A stretch of 64,000 nucleotides of DNA from Neobacillus vireti (GTDB lineage Bacteria > Bacillota > Bacilli > Bacillales > Cytobacillaceae), in the NCBI RefSeq assembly GCF_001026695.1, contig NZ_LDNB01000002.1, positions 743,149-807,148 on the forward strand, written 5' to 3'. The translations under genes and the position numbers were made by a program. The notes under the pieces are model-generated. The model was not told the DNA's origin, did no database searches, and saw only the letters and a program-made list of their open reading frames with translations. Positions 8,233 to 17,795 of the stretch are shown here, piece by piece (position 1 is the stretch's first letter; every line of letters begins with the position of its first letter).

Positions 8233-8382
8233 TTAAAAATCGTTGTAAATATAGGAACCTGCACTTGCATCATTAAATCCGTACATAAAGAATAATAAAA
8301 GCAGGATCAATAAATAGTAAACAAACCGGCCAAGCCACTTTAGCTTTTGGTTTGTCATAAAGTCTTTAAATCTTTCAAACAT
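8233..8382 (-). CDS. dltX: DltX, D-alanylation microprotein
   Basis: This 49-residue protein is too short for many gene finders. It has a basic, amphipathic N-terminus (MFERFKDFMTNQKLKW), one transmembrane helix, and the C-terminal motif YGFND...GSYIYNDF that typifies DltX. DltX is required for teichoic acid D-alanylation, and its C-terminus works with DltB in carrying D-Ala. It ends just before the dltA Shine-Dalgarno and is the first gene of the operon. GGGGG about ten bases before the ATG is its ribosome site. Confidence 0.9.
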   Translation of the reverse strand: MFERFKDFMTNQKLKWLGRFVYYLLILLLLFFMYGFNDASAGSYIYNDF

Positions 8383-8602
8383 GGCGGATTTGCCCCCAAA
8401 TGTAAATATTATTAACAGGAAAAATTCCTTTATTTGTGAAATGTCAGAGTAGTAGTTCGGAAGAATGGATGTCTTTTCCCATTTCTTTTCCTAATAACTG
8501 ACTTTATTATCATAATGTGCTTTTTTGTTAGATGCAATAAAAATTTGATTAGAAATTAATTAAAATTACATTATTGTTACATTTTCATTTCAACAATTGA
8601 AC
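8383..8602. other. AT-rich dlt promoter region
   Basis: These 220 bases hold no gene I can support. The dlt promoter should lie here on the minus strand. I could not assign -35/-10 boxes with confidence. Confidence 0.4.
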
Positions 8603-8638
8603 AAAAAAAGACCGGATTTATTATATTTCCGGTCTTTT
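8603..8638. terminator. Bidirectional terminator, M42 peptidase / dlt
   Basis: The stem AAAAGACCGGA / TCCGGTCTTTT has an A/T run on both sides. It most likely ends the minus-strand peptidase gene. Confidence 0.8.
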
Positions 8639-8680
8639 CGTATAAAAAATAATTTATGGAAAAAGAGGGATTTTGAACTA

Positions 8681-9736
8681 CTAATTATTAGCAACTAAAT
8701 TGGATTGTACATAATGATATAAGAGCTTTGCTGTATTTTCAATTGATGATTTGTGTGTCCGTTCAAAGGCATGGGATGAATCAATCCCCGGGCCAATTAA
8801 ACCGTGGACAATGTCGTGGCCAGAACGAATGGCGGCTGACGCATCAGAACCGTAGAATGGGTAAAGATCCAGTTTATATTCGATCTTATTTTCTTCGGCA
8901 AGGCGAACTAAATGTTTACGTAATTCATAGTGGTACGGTCCGCTTGCATCCTTTGCACAAATGGAAACCGTGTATTCATCCGTTGACTGCCCGTCACCCA
9001 TGGCCCCCATATCGACGGCTAAATATTCCACCGTTTCCGGGCTAATATTCGAGTTTCCTCCATAGCCAATTTCTTCATTGTTCGAAATTAAAATGTGTGT
9101 CGTATATGGCAATGTAATTTTTTCCGTTTTAAGCTGTTTGATTAGTTGCAGAAGGATGGCGACACTTGCTTTATCATCCAAGTGACGGGATTTAACGTAG
9201 CCGCTCGGAGTCACTTCCACCCTCGGGTCGAACGAAACAAAATCACCTACTTCAATTCCCAGTGCACGAACTTGTTCAGCAGTATGTACTTTTTCATCGA
9301 TTCGAATTTCGATATTTTCCTGATTGCGTTCTGCTTTGCCTGCATCCTTATATACATGGACCGAGGTTTGGTGCATGAGGATTGTGCCTGTATAAATTTT
9401 TCCGCTGCTTGTTTCAATCTGACAGTATTCGCCTTCGATGGAATTGTATTTAAATCCGCCGATCAAATCGATTTTTAATCTGCCGCTTGGTTTAATTTCC
9501 TTCACCATTGCCCCAAGTGTATCAACATGTGCAGTCAGCATCCGTTGTCTGCTTGAATCACTACCTTCAATCGTGGCAATTAAACCGCCTTTTCGATTCC
9601 TTTTCGTTTCAATAGCAAGTTCGGCAAAGAACTTCTCAACAAAAGTAATGACCTCATTTGTGTTGCCGGACGGGCTTGGAATTGACACTAGATCTGTCAG
9701 TAATTTTATTGTTTCTTCTGTATTGATACTAGCCAT
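8681..9736 (-). CDS. M42 family metallo-aminopeptidase
   Basis: This 351-residue cocatalytic di-zinc aminopeptidase belongs to the FrvX/YsdC/glutamyl aminopeptidase family. Metal ligands are visible in TAHVDTLGAM, RHLDDKASVA, SNNEEIGYGGNS (catalytic Glu pair) and AVDMGAM, with a late His in SSHAFERTH. These enzymes form large cytoplasmic tetrahedral assemblies that trim peptides. The start ATG 9736 has AAAGGGG well spaced. It lies 50 bases downstream of corA, and co-transcription is possible but not shown. Confidence 0.9.
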   Translation of the reverse strand: MASINTEETIKLLTDLVSIPSPSGNTNEVITFVEKFFAELAIETKRNRKGGLIATIEGSDSSRQRMLTAHVDTLGAMVKEIKPSGRLKIDLIGGFKYNSIEGEYCQIETSSGKIYTGTILMHQTSVHVYKDAGKAERNQENIEIRIDEKVHTAEQVRALGIEVGDFVSFDPRVEVTPSGYVKSRHLDDKASVAILLQLIKQLKTEKITLPYTTHILISNNEEIGYGGNSNISPETVEYLAVDMGAMGDGQSTDEYTVSICAKDASGPYHYELRKHLVRLAEENKIEYKLDLYPFYGSDASAAIRSGHDIVHGLIGPGIDSSHAFERTHKSSIENTAKLLYHYVQSNLVANN

Positions 9737-9786
9737 TTCGTATTCCCCTTTCTAAATTTTCATACTTTCCTATTATACACTTTTCG

Positions 9787-10737
9787 CTATTTAAACCATC
9801 CTTTTTTTATAAACCATAGAGTCATCCCGGCTGCAATTAAAACCATCAGGCCAAGCGCGCCGAAATAGCCATACTTCCAATTTAATTCAGGCATGTTTGT
9901 AAAGTTCATTCCATAAACACCGACGATAAAGGTGAGCGGCATGAAGATGGTCGTGATGACCGTCAAGACCTTCATGACATGGTTTGTTTCATTCGAATTA
10001 ATCGAAATATAGCTGTCGCGTATGTCGGTGGTAAGTTCCCGGCTGGCTTCAATCATTTCCGTTAATTTTAGCAAATGATCATAAATATCAGAGAAATAGG
10101 CTCTTTTTTCTATGACACTAGTTAGGCGCTGCGAATTAAGAATCCGGTACAAAAGATCTCTCATAGGGGAAATGGTATGTCTTAACGAGAGAAGATCATG
10201 TCTTGTTTCAAATAAATCCTTGAGCAGCGCCTCCATCGATCTTCCTTTTGAATTCTCATCAATTTCATTTAACGTATCATCAATTTGATTAACTAACGGA
10301 AAATAATTGTCAACCATTTTATCAAAAACATGATAGAGAACGTGGGAGGGGTCCCATTGCTCTATGTTTGTCGATTGACTAAAACGATTCCAAACATCGT
10401 CAATTTCTCCTGATGGTTCATGATGAAAGGTTACGATATAGTTTCGACTGAGAAAGAGGTTAACCTCTTCTCTCGTTATCGTTTTTTGGTTCAATGCTTG
10501 GGCCACAAAAAAGTCATAGTCATCATAATAATCAAGCTTTGGTCTTTGGAGATGGTGTATACAATCTTCAATCGCCAAAGGATGGAAGGAGAGTGGACTC
10601 CGTAAAAAATCAATTTCTTCTTTATCTGGCTGCTGAAAATCAATCCAGTACCATTTAAAATCCCCAGACACTAACTCAGTTATTTCCAAATCTTTAATTA
10701 ATTCATTATTTTTTTTGACTGCAATCGTTCTAAACAC
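9787..10737 (-). CDS. corA: CorA family magnesium transporter
   Basis: The 316-residue protein has a large cytoplasmic funnel domain, followed by two C-terminal transmembrane helices separated by the signature YGMNFTNMPELNW. The GMN motif forms the selectivity filter of the pentameric Mg2+/Co2+ channel. The start is GTG 10737 with GAAAGGA upstream. Substrate range (Mg, Co, Ni) cannot be read from the sequence. Confidence 0.92.
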   Translation of the reverse strand: MFRTIAVKKNNELIKDLEITELVSGDFKWYWIDFQQPDKEEIDFLRSPLSFHPLAIEDCIHHLQRPKLDYYDDYDFFVAQALNQKTITREEVNLFLSRNYIVTFHHEPSGEIDDVWNRFSQSTNIEQWDPSHVLYHVFDKMVDNYFPLVNQIDDTLNEIDENSKGRSMEALLKDLFETRHDLLSLRHTISPMRDLLYRILNSQRLTSVIEKRAYFSDIYDHLLKLTEMIEASRELTTDIRDSYISINSNETNHVMKVLTVITTIFMPLTFIVGVYGMNFTNMPELNWKYGYFGALGLMVLIAAGMTLWFIKKGWFK

Positions 10738-10941
10738 AATCGTATTCCTTTCAATAAAAAAATATCGAAAACCGCCATTGCTGAGCTAATTAAATCATGC
10801 CCCGATAAAAAATTTTTCCTATAGCTATTAAAACATATTATCCTATTCGTGCGTAATTTTTAGCGGATAAATATATTTAGAATAAAATACCAATCATTGT
10901 GGAAAATTAGGTTGAAAGTAGTTTGTTAAAGAGGTAGATAA

Positions 10942-12276
10942 ATGGCAATTAATCAAGTCCAATCCATCAAAGACAGTCTCAAAAATAAAATTCGCCCGGC
11001 AGAAGATGTTGTATTTAAGGAATTTCATACAAAAGAAAAGTATATTGAAGCTTTATATATAAAAACGATTAGCGACGAAACGATTATTCAAGATAAATTG
11101 CTTAAACCTTTTTTTGAAATATCTAGTCCAGATTTATTTTTAGATTATCTTCAATCGAGCCCGTTAGTAATATCATTTGAAAGCGAACAGAAATCCCTTG
11201 ATGAGGTAATAAAAGGTACGGCGATTCTTTTTTATCAGAATTCCATATTTTTATTTGATAGTAAAGTGGACCGTAATAACTCCGTTTTAGATACAACTGT
11301 GGAGACGACGATTCAAGGCCCGCAATCGGGGTTTAGTGAAAGCTTGCCGACAAACCTAGGGCTCATTCGCAAGCGTTACCCGCAAACTTCATTAAATGTC
11401 GAGTCAACAACGGTTGGAACCGTTTCAAAGACAGATGTGATGATTATTCATGATGCAATGCGCGCTGACCCGGATACAGTAACTAGAATTAAACAATTTT
11501 TAGCTTCCATTGATGTACATATGTTTCAAACCGGCGAGCAGTTGTTAGATATTATTAAAAAAAGCAATAGGGCCCTCGTCCCCGTTATGCTTGTGACGGA
11601 AAGACCTGATAGGGTAGCGGTGAATTTAGCAGCCGGGAAAATTATTATCCTCGTCAGCGGCTCGCCGTTTGCGGTTGTTTTGCCAACTGTTATGAAAGAT
11701 TTTATGTCTTCCATGGAAGATATCTATCAAACCTATTGGGTGACAAAATTCTTACAAATACTCAGGTATATCGGCTTTTTGACCAGCCTTGTTCTCCCAG
11801 GGTTATATGTTGCCGTCACCAGCTATAATCCAGAGTTATTCAGGGTTCAATTAGCCTTAAGCATTGCTGGCAGCCGGATGAGTGTTCCATATCCATCATT
11901 TATAGAAGTGTTACTAATGTTATTTATGATGGAAATGCTGACGGAAGCAAGTATACGCTTGCCAAAAGCCATCGGACCTACAGCAACGACCGTAGGCGGC
12001 TTGATTTTAGGACAGGCGGCAACGGAAGCCGGTCTGGTCAGTAATATTATGATTATCATTACCTCGTCAGTAGCCATTTCTAATTTTGTCATTCCTATTA
12101 ACGCATTCAGCTTTACGCTAAGGATCATGAAATACTTTGTCTTAGCACTAGGGACGTTATTCGGACTAGTTGGTGTTGTCGTGGGGTTCTTCATGCTGAT
12201 CGCCTATATGGTTAAACTTGACAGCTTCGGCGAGCCATTTCTTACGTTAATTCAAAGTAAACCAAGTAAAGAATAG
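10942..12276 (+). CDS. Spore germinant receptor A subunit (operon 1)
   Basis: This GerA/GerBA/GerKA-type protein of 444 residues has a hydrophilic N-terminal domain, then four to five membrane helices from about residue 270 (PSFIEVLLMLFMMEMLTEAS, IGPTATTVGGLILGQAA). A subunits form part of the inner spore membrane receptor that senses nutrients. It is at the short end of the family. The B subunit starts a few bases after its stop and the C subunit follows. Such operons are normally read by sigma G in the forespore; no clear sigma G promoter was identified here. Confidence 0.92.
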   Translation: MAINQVQSIKDSLKNKIRPAEDVVFKEFHTKEKYIEALYIKTISDETIIQDKLLKPFFEISSPDLFLDYLQSSPLVISFESEQKSLDEVIKGTAILFYQNSIFLFDSKVDRNNSVLDTTVETTIQGPQSGFSESLPTNLGLIRKRYPQTSLNVESTTVGTVSKTDVMIIHDAMRADPDTVTRIKQFLASIDVHMFQTGEQLLDIIKKSNRALVPVMLVTERPDRVAVNLAAGKIIILVSGSPFAVVLPTVMKDFMSSMEDIYQTYWVTKFLQILRYIGFLTSLVLPGLYVAVTSYNPELFRVQLALSIAGSRMSVPYPSFIEVLLMLFMMEMLTEASIRLPKAIGPTATTVGGLILGQAATEAGLVSNIMIIITSSVAISNFVIPINAFSFTLRIMKYFVLALGTLFGLVGVVVGFFMLIAYMVKLDSFGEPFLTLIQSKPSKE

Positions 12277-12299
12277 GTAACTGTTTGGAGGGGAGGGTA

Positions 12300-13373
12300 T
12301 TGAATCGTTATTATTTATATTTGGTTTTATTGAACATGCTCGCTAATGTGATTATTTTTGTGCCAAAAATTTTGATTGAATATCGCTATAAGGGTGCTGT
12401 AATGGGTATATTAATCGCCGTTCCGATAGGGATTGTCCTTAATTATTTTTACACCAAGACAATTACCAAGTTCCCGGAACAAGGTTTGCCTGAGATAACT
12501 GCCGATTCTAAGCATAGATGGTTGAAAATACTCCACCTTGGCGGCTTTCAAATTATCTGGTTCTCAGCCGGATTAATTACCCTGATTGGCTTTATCGATA
12601 TTTTAAGCCGATTTGTAAATCCGGAAATGCCAAAGTTATCATTGCTTGCGATTTATTTGGCGGCGATTTTTCTCATCATTCAGCTTCCAACAGATCGGGT
12701 CATGTATATTCTAGAAATAGTCTTATTCCTCAATCTCCCATTAATTGGATTTATTATTTTTAAAGCTTTTACAAATGAATTTCTAAGCTGGGACTCAATA
12801 CTAGAGGTTGGAACGCATATATTTGAAAGACCAAGCCTCAAGTCGATAGCTGCTGCCACCTATTGTTTTTCCGGTTATGCAAACCTAATTATTTTTAATC
12901 GCGTCATAAAGGGAAAATTAAAGAATTGGAATTTAATTGTCATCTTTTTTCTTGGCTTGGTAAATTTATTTACTACTTTCCTCATTCCGATTGGTTTTCA
13001 TGGATCAGATGGAGCACAGCAATATCTTTATCCATGGATATCGACATCAGACTCACTTAGGTTGACATATAGTCCGATCGAACGGGTCATCTTCTTATTT
13101 CTAATGTTCTACATGAGCATTACGCTTATTAGTGTCTCGGTTCATTGGCATATTGCTTTCGAATTATTGAAGGGAACGTTTAAAGAAAAAGTGAGCAACA
13201 AAAAGAATTGGCTCGTCCTCGCCTCCTTTGCTGGGTGTTCGATTGTCGGAGTTATTTTTCTAAATGCGCTCCTCTTAGATAAACTCACGGTTTATTGGAT
13301 GATCGTTCGTCTCGGGTTCGAAATCATTCTTGTCGGTTCATTCTTCTTTTGGGCTAGGAGGCGGACTACTTGA
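12300..13373 (+). CDS. Spore germinant receptor B subunit (operon 1)
   Basis: The GerB-type endospore germination permease has 357 residues and about ten transmembrane helices, of the amino acid-polyamine-organocation superfamily. B subunits are thought to bind the germinant. The frame begins at TTG 12285, but that codon lies inside the Shine-Dalgarno GGAGGGGAGGG (12287-12297), so TTG 12300 is the better start. The stop overlaps the TTG start of the C subunit (TTGA). Confidence 0.9.
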   Translation: MNRYYLYLVLLNMLANVIIFVPKILIEYRYKGAVMGILIAVPIGIVLNYFYTKTITKFPEQGLPEITADSKHRWLKILHLGGFQIIWFSAGLITLIGFIDILSRFVNPEMPKLSLLAIYLAAIFLIIQLPTDRVMYILEIVLFLNLPLIGFIIFKAFTNEFLSWDSILEVGTHIFERPSLKSIAAATYCFSGYANLIIFNRVIKGKLKNWNLIVIFFLGLVNLFTTFLIPIGFHGSDGAQQYLYPWISTSDSLRLTYSPIERVIFLFLMFYMSITLISVSVHWHIAFELLKGTFKEKVSNKKNWLVLASFAGCSIVGVIFLNALLLDKLTVYWMIVRLGFEIILVGSFFFWARRRTT

Positions 13374-14470
13374 AATTATTCGGCAAATGGGGATGGATGG
13401 TCATCATTCTTCTCTCAATATTCTTATTAAACGGATGCGGCTTTAAAGACATCGATAAGCGATTTTTTGTTGTCAGTATTGGTGTGGATATTGCGAAGAA
13501 TAGTCCCAAAAAATACCTTGTCAGTCTAAAGTTTGCTGTTCCAAGTCCATCAAAAGATAATCCGAATGAGTTCGCTATTGTCTCAGAAAGTGCAGACTCC
13601 ATGTCAGAAGCGGTTAGAATCATCAAGACAAAAGTGGATAAAGAAGTTGATTTCAGTCATGCAAAAGTCATTGTGTTAAGTGAAGATGTCGTCAAAGAAA
13701 AGGGAAATGCAGGTATCTATTATTGGTTTTCAAGAAGAAGAGATATTCAGGGGATTGCCTGGACAGCCATTGCAAAACCAAGTGCCCTGGCTGTTTTAAA
13801 GGTGAATCCTAAAGGAGAAAGTATGCCGTCAAATGCCTTGCTTCTTTCATTAGGGAAAGAGGGGTCAGAAACACCTTATGTCATCTCGGAATTCATATTT
13901 GATATGAAATATAAATTAATCGAAAGGGGCATCGATCCAATCCTGCCAATTATTGAAGCGAAAAAGGATCATTTTGAAATTAATACGGTCGGACTTTTTA
14001 ATAAAAGCCGTATGATGTTGACACTAAATCCCGAAGAAACCAAAATCCTTAATTTTTTAAGAGGGCGGGAGGAAAAGAGTGCAAGTAAAGTTACGAAAGG
14101 AAACACAACGATCGTCATCGACACACACAAAGTTAAAACGAAATATAAAATTCATACACCTAGAGGAAAAGCTCCGTTTATAAAGGTAAATGTTTCGGTA
14201 GAGGGCACATTGGAGGAAGCGACCCGACGTGTACCTAACGAAAATTTATCAACCTATGAGAAAGCCACCGAAAAGTCGTTAAATCGGGAAGTAGAAAAGG
14301 TACTTGTAAAAATTCAAAAAGCGAATCTCGACCCGATAGGCTTTGGCCTCCGCTACCGTTCCCGTCATTTCAATAATGACGATTGGGAACAATGGAAGCG
14401 GATTTATCCTGCTATCACCTTTAAGGTCAAAACAAAAGTTCAAATTGCTGATACGGGGTTAATTGAATAA
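13370..14470 (+). CDS. Spore germinant receptor C subunit, lipoprotein (operon 1)
   Basis: The Ger(x)C family lipoprotein has 366 residues. The signal peptide ends in the lipobox LLNGC (Cys about residue 23), followed by the typical KDIDKRFFVVSIGVD start of the mature protein. C subunits sit on the outer face of the inner spore membrane and are needed for receptor function. It starts at TTG 13370, coupled to the B-subunit stop, with GGAGG upstream. Confidence 0.92.
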   Translation: MKLFGKWGWMVIILLSIFLLNGCGFKDIDKRFFVVSIGVDIAKNSPKKYLVSLKFAVPSPSKDNPNEFAIVSESADSMSEAVRIIKTKVDKEVDFSHAKVIVLSEDVVKEKGNAGIYYWFSRRRDIQGIAWTAIAKPSALAVLKVNPKGESMPSNALLLSLGKEGSETPYVISEFIFDMKYKLIERGIDPILPIIEAKKDHFEINTVGLFNKSRMMLTLNPEETKILNFLRGREEKSASKVTKGNTTIVIDTHKVKTKYKIHTPRGKAPFIKVNVSVEGTLEEATRRVPNENLSTYEKATEKSLNREVEKVLVKIQKANLDPIGFGLRYRSRHFNNDDWEQWKRIYPAITFKVKTKVQIADTGLIE

Positions 14471-14635
14471 GAAAAGCGCAAGCGCCCTGTTCGGCGGCGT
14501 ATGGCCTGGAGCGCTCCAACTGAGATAAAGGAAACACGGTGAGCGGAGCGAACCGATGTTGACTTATCGTAGGGCGGAGAGCGAAGGACATTAGCCGCTA
14601 GGGCGCTGGAGCTGGACAATTCTCGAAGTCGAAAT
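14469..14635 (+). repeat. Dispersed GC-rich repeat, family B, copy 1
   Basis: About 165 bp closely match 26293-26452, including GGCGTATGGCCTGGAGCGCTCC and TTGACTTATCGTAGGGCGGAG. The middle (about 14535-14560) differs between copies. Self-complementary blocks such as GGAGCGCTCC suggest a structured RNA or a MITE-like element. No coding potential is supported. Confidence 0.75.
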
Positions 14636-14659
14636 AATATAAATTCTTATAATATGAAT

Positions 14660-14690
14660 AAGAGGCATTCCACTTGATGGAATGCCTCTT
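14660..14690. terminator. Strong bidirectional terminator
   Basis: The stem AAGAGGCATTCCA / TGGAATGCCTCTT has a CTTGA loop and T runs on both strands. It lies between the convergent germinant receptor operon and the radical SAM gene. Confidence 0.9.
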
Positions 14691-14693
14691 TTA

Positions 14694-15884
14694 TTACACG
14701 GTTGGCGCCGTTTCTTTATTGCGCAGTGCCTGTGGAATATACACGCAGAAAGGTTCACTTTCCAAATAGTCACCTGTTACGGCGTAGGTTCTTGAGCGTG
14801 AACCGCCGCAAATTTTGTTATATTCGCAGACACCGCATTTGCCTTTGTAGTTGTCAGGCTGACGCAGTTCTTTAAACACTTTTGCCTCACGATAAATTTC
14901 TGCGAGCGGAGTATCGCGAATATTCCCGCCGACAATTGGAAGCAAGCCGCTTGGCATGACATCTCCGATATGCGAAACGAAGGCAAAGCCGTTTCCATCG
15001 TTTACCCCTTTAGGAGCACGCTTCAAGCCGTCATGCATTGAGGCAAAATCAGTTGTAATCGTATCTTCGTAATGAATTTCACCTTTATCAATTAAATGGT
15101 CACGGGTTTTCTGCTGCAGAACGACTCTGCGGTAATGCTGTGCCGCTGTTGTTTTAATATCGTATGGAGCGGTTTTGCTTAGTTCATATAACCAGCGGAA
15201 TACCTTTTCATGTTCAGCTGGTGTAATGCAGGCATCTAATTGCCCGCGGCCAGTCGGTACAAGCAGGAAGATGTACCACATGACGGCCCCCAGCTCCCCA
15301 ACCAATTTCGACATTTCTTCAAGGGAGTCATAATTATAACGGGAAATGACCGTATTAATTTGCAGCGGCATTTCCAATTCATTTAAATATTTTATTTTTT
15401 CACGGGTTAACTCGAATGAACCTGGTGTTCCGCGGAAATGGTCATGGATTTCCGGAGTAGGACCGTCGAGGCTGAAGCCCCACCGTGAAAGACCTACTTC
15501 TTTTGCTTGTTTCATTTTTTCCTTTGTTACGTTTGCGGTAGCACTCGGTGTCATCGAAACACGCATCCCTTTTTTGATTGCATAATCTGCTAGTTCAAAA
15601 AGGTCGTCCCGCATCATGCAATCCCCGCCTGTGAATACAAGCATCGGATTATCCATTTCATAGATTTGATCGATGAGATTGATTCCCTCTTCGTGTGACA
15701 GCTCCCGTGGATCTGGAGTCAGCTGTGCATCAGCGCGGCAGTGGACGCACTTTAGCTGACAAGCTCTCGTTACCTCCCAGATGACAATAAATGGGTTAAC
15801 GTCATAATCAATGCCTCCCATTCCCTTTCCATGAGGGTGTCCCATCGCATGGGGATGGCCTTTTCCAATTCCTTGCATCTTCAT
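14694..15884 (-). CDS. Radical SAM/SPASM domain protein
   Basis: The protein has 396 residues. The radical SAM cluster motif CQLKCVHC follows WEVTRA near residue 40, then comes the SAM-binding TGGDCMMR. A C-terminal SPASM region carries further cluster cysteines (CGVCEYNKICGGSRSR, then CVYIP). An unusual N-terminus (GHPHAMGHPHGKGMGG) precedes the domain. The arrangement resembles NirJ/AhbC/AhbD-type proteins of alternative heme and heme d1 synthesis, but no other genes of those pathways are near. A substrate is therefore not assigned. The ribosome site is weak, so ATG 15884 is the best of several starts. Confidence 0.85.
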   Translation of the reverse strand: MKMQGIGKGHPHAMGHPHGKGMGGIDYDVNPFIVIWEVTRACQLKCVHCRADAQLTPDPRELSHEEGINLIDQIYEMDNPMLVFTGGDCMMRDDLFELADYAIKKGMRVSMTPSATANVTKEKMKQAKEVGLSRWGFSLDGPTPEIHDHFRGTPGSFELTREKIKYLNELEMPLQINTVISRYNYDSLEEMSKLVGELGAVMWYIFLLVPTGRGQLDACITPAEHEKVFRWLYELSKTAPYDIKTTAAQHYRRVVLQQKTRDHLIDKGEIHYEDTITTDFASMHDGLKRAPKGVNDGNGFAFVSHIGDVMPSGLLPIVGGNIRDTPLAEIYREAKVFKELRQPDNYKGKCGVCEYNKICGGSRSRTYAVTGDYLESEPFCVYIPQALRNKETAPTV

Positions 15885-16164
15885 CACCAAAATTCATTAT
15901 TATTTTTAAAACCTTATAAAATGTTTCTATAGGTTTATTATAATTTTGTCAGATTCCAGTGCATGGGAGGTTTGTTACAATATTTCTACATTCTTAGCAA
16001 GAATTTTTGAACAAATGGCAGGAATAAATCGATAAAACTACTTTTTGAAAAATCAAAAAAGTGTTTATGAATGATTGTTTTCTCGATATACTTAAATGGG
16101 TAATAATAGAGTAGTGAAAATGCTCACGGTTTAATTATTTTAATAATATTTTAGGAGCGTATCG

Positions 16165-16785
16165 ATGTTTAAGAAATTCATGAGTATATCAATTGTGCTT
16201 TTAATAATTGCGATTGGTTTTTTTCAAAAGGATGAATTGATTGCTCTAATTAAGCAAGGTGGAAGCTTATCCATTCTTCTTAGCATGCTATTAATGGCGA
16301 TTTGTGTCTTTTTTCCGATTATCCCGTTCCCCATTTTAGCGGGAATCATCGGTGCTGTTTTTGGTCTGGCACAAGGAGCGGCTATTTCATTAGCGGGAGC
16401 TATGATAGGAACGATGGGGTTCTTCTTTTTAAGCCGCTATGGTTTTCGGGATTATGCCCAGGAAAAATTAAAGAAATATCCGAAGGTCCAGGAATACGAG
16501 GGGTATTTGAATCGCCATTCCTTTTTGGCGATTTTGACCTGCAGGTTGATTCCGGTTATTCCTGCTCCGGTTGTCAATCTTATTTGCGGTTTAAGTAATG
16601 CCAGATGGCTCACTTTTTTCACCGCGTCGACCATCGGGAAGATCCCTAATATTCTTATTTTGTCCTTTGCTGGAGCGTCATTTAGCAGCAACAAAATGTT
16701 TTCGTTTGGATTATATGGACTTTACTTGCTCATCATTTTCTTGATTAACTTAGTTATTGTGTATCGAAGGGCGCGAAAAAATTAG
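16165..16785 (+). CDS. TVP38/TMEM64 family membrane protein
   Basis: This DedA/VTT-superfamily membrane protein of 206 residues has five to six hydrophobic segments. The conserved core includes FPIIPFPILAGIIGAVFG and LTCRLIPVIPAPVVN. Members act in lipid handling at the membrane, and undecaprenyl-phosphate or phospholipid flipping has been shown for relatives. The exact substrate here is unknown. AGGAG seven bases before the ATG sets the start. It appears to be a single-gene unit. Confidence 0.88.
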   Translation: MFKKFMSISIVLLIIAIGFFQKDELIALIKQGGSLSILLSMLLMAICVFFPIIPFPILAGIIGAVFGLAQGAAISLAGAMIGTMGFFFLSRYGFRDYAQEKLKKYPKVQEYEGYLNRHSFLAILTCRLIPVIPAPVVNLICGLSNARWLTFFTASTIGKIPNILILSFAGASFSSNKMFSFGLYGLYLLIIFLINLVIVYRRARKN

Positions 16786-17147
16786 GTTGACTAAAATAAA
16801 CACATTTTGTTTATGGGCACACTCTGCTCCTTTTTTTGCGCAAAAAAATTACCCGGCAGCTTGTACCGGGCATTCACACTAATCTATATTAAGGGGGGCG
16901 GAGGTTAAAGGTTCATCTGTGAACCTATTTCTATCTTAACGAAGAAATATGAACAAACTATGAAAGAAAGATTAATAGTTTAAGAAAGGTGACTAATATA
17001 AAAAACGAATTAGTCCTTTTTTATGGATATGATAAATGTCCATTGCTTCCAATTTATCACCGTGTTATTTTCATGAATATCATTTAAATTGATTTGGAAG
17101 TCTATCTTTTAGGTAGATTCTTGTAACATTTGAAAGGGGAATTATCA
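16786..17147. other. Intergenic region with small hairpins
   Basis: No gene is supported. It contains the 18-bp palindrome TTTTTTTGCGCAAAAAAA (16831-16848), a CCCGG / CCGGG hairpin (about 16852-16870) and the hairpin AGGTTCA-TCTG-TGAACCT (16909-16926). Promoter elements for the downstream gene should lie near its end. Confidence 0.5.
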
Positions 17148-17795
17148 GTGGCTGCGACACACACATTTTCAAAGCATGAGGAAATGGCTAATTCGATTAC
17201 CCATGGAATTGGGGCATTACTGAGCATTTCTGCCTTAGTTATCTTAATTGTTTATTCATCTCTATACGGGAACGTCTGGCATGTGGTTAGCTTCACGATT
17301 TTTGGGGGAACGATGTTTATTCTGTATATGTCGTCAACTTTGCTTCATAGCTTCCCAGAAGGCAGGGCGAAAGATGTTTTTGAAATTTTGGATCACTCGT
17401 CCATTTATTTTTTTATTGCAGGAACCTATACACCGTTTTTATTAATAGTGATTAAAGGGACAATGGGCTGGACATTATTTGGCATCGTTTGGGGCATTGC
17501 AATCGCCGGTACTGTTTTTAAATGCTTTTTTGTCAAAAAGTATCTTGTTACCTCAACGGCGCTCTATGTCGTCATGGGCTGGTTAATTGTTTTCGCCTGG
17601 AAACCGTTAGTAAAAAATCTTTCTTCTGATGGGATGATGTATTTAGTGATAGGCGGCGCCCTCTATACGCTCGGAGCCATTTTCTATGTTTGGCGGGGCT
17701 TTAAGTACCATCACGCAGTCTGGCACTTGTTTGTGATTGGCGGCAGTGCGGCACATTTCTTTTGTGTGTTATTTTATGTTTTGCCGATTAAATGA
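17148..17795 (+). CDS. Hemolysin III / PAQR family membrane protein
   Basis: This 215-residue, seven-helix membrane protein of the YqfA/hemolysin III branch of the PAQR superfamily has the metal-site motifs visible: ANSITHGIGALLS near the N-terminus (His), SSTLLHSFPEG with a following DHSSIYFFIAGTY, and HHAVWHLFVIGGSAAHF at the end. Related proteins act in membrane homeostasis. Cytolytic activity should not be assumed. GTG 17148 is chosen because AAAGGGG lies eight bases upstream. The frame also opens at TTG 17130. Confidence 0.88.
   Translation: MAATHTFSKHEEMANSITHGIGALLSISALVILIVYSSLYGNVWHVVSFTIFGGTMFILYMSSTLLHSFPEGRAKDVFEILDHSSIYFFIAGTYTPFLLIVIKGTMGWTLFGIVWGIAIAGTVFKCFFVKKYLVTSTALYVVMGWLIVFAWKPLVKNLSSDGMMYLVIGGALYTLGAIFYVWRGFKYHHAVWHLFVIGGSAAHFFCVLFYVLPIK

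Noticed and set aside
16831..16848. 18-bp palindrome TTTTTTTGCGCAAAAAAA as an operator
   Set aside because: Homopolymer arms around GCGC are weak evidence. It may simply be part of a terminator.
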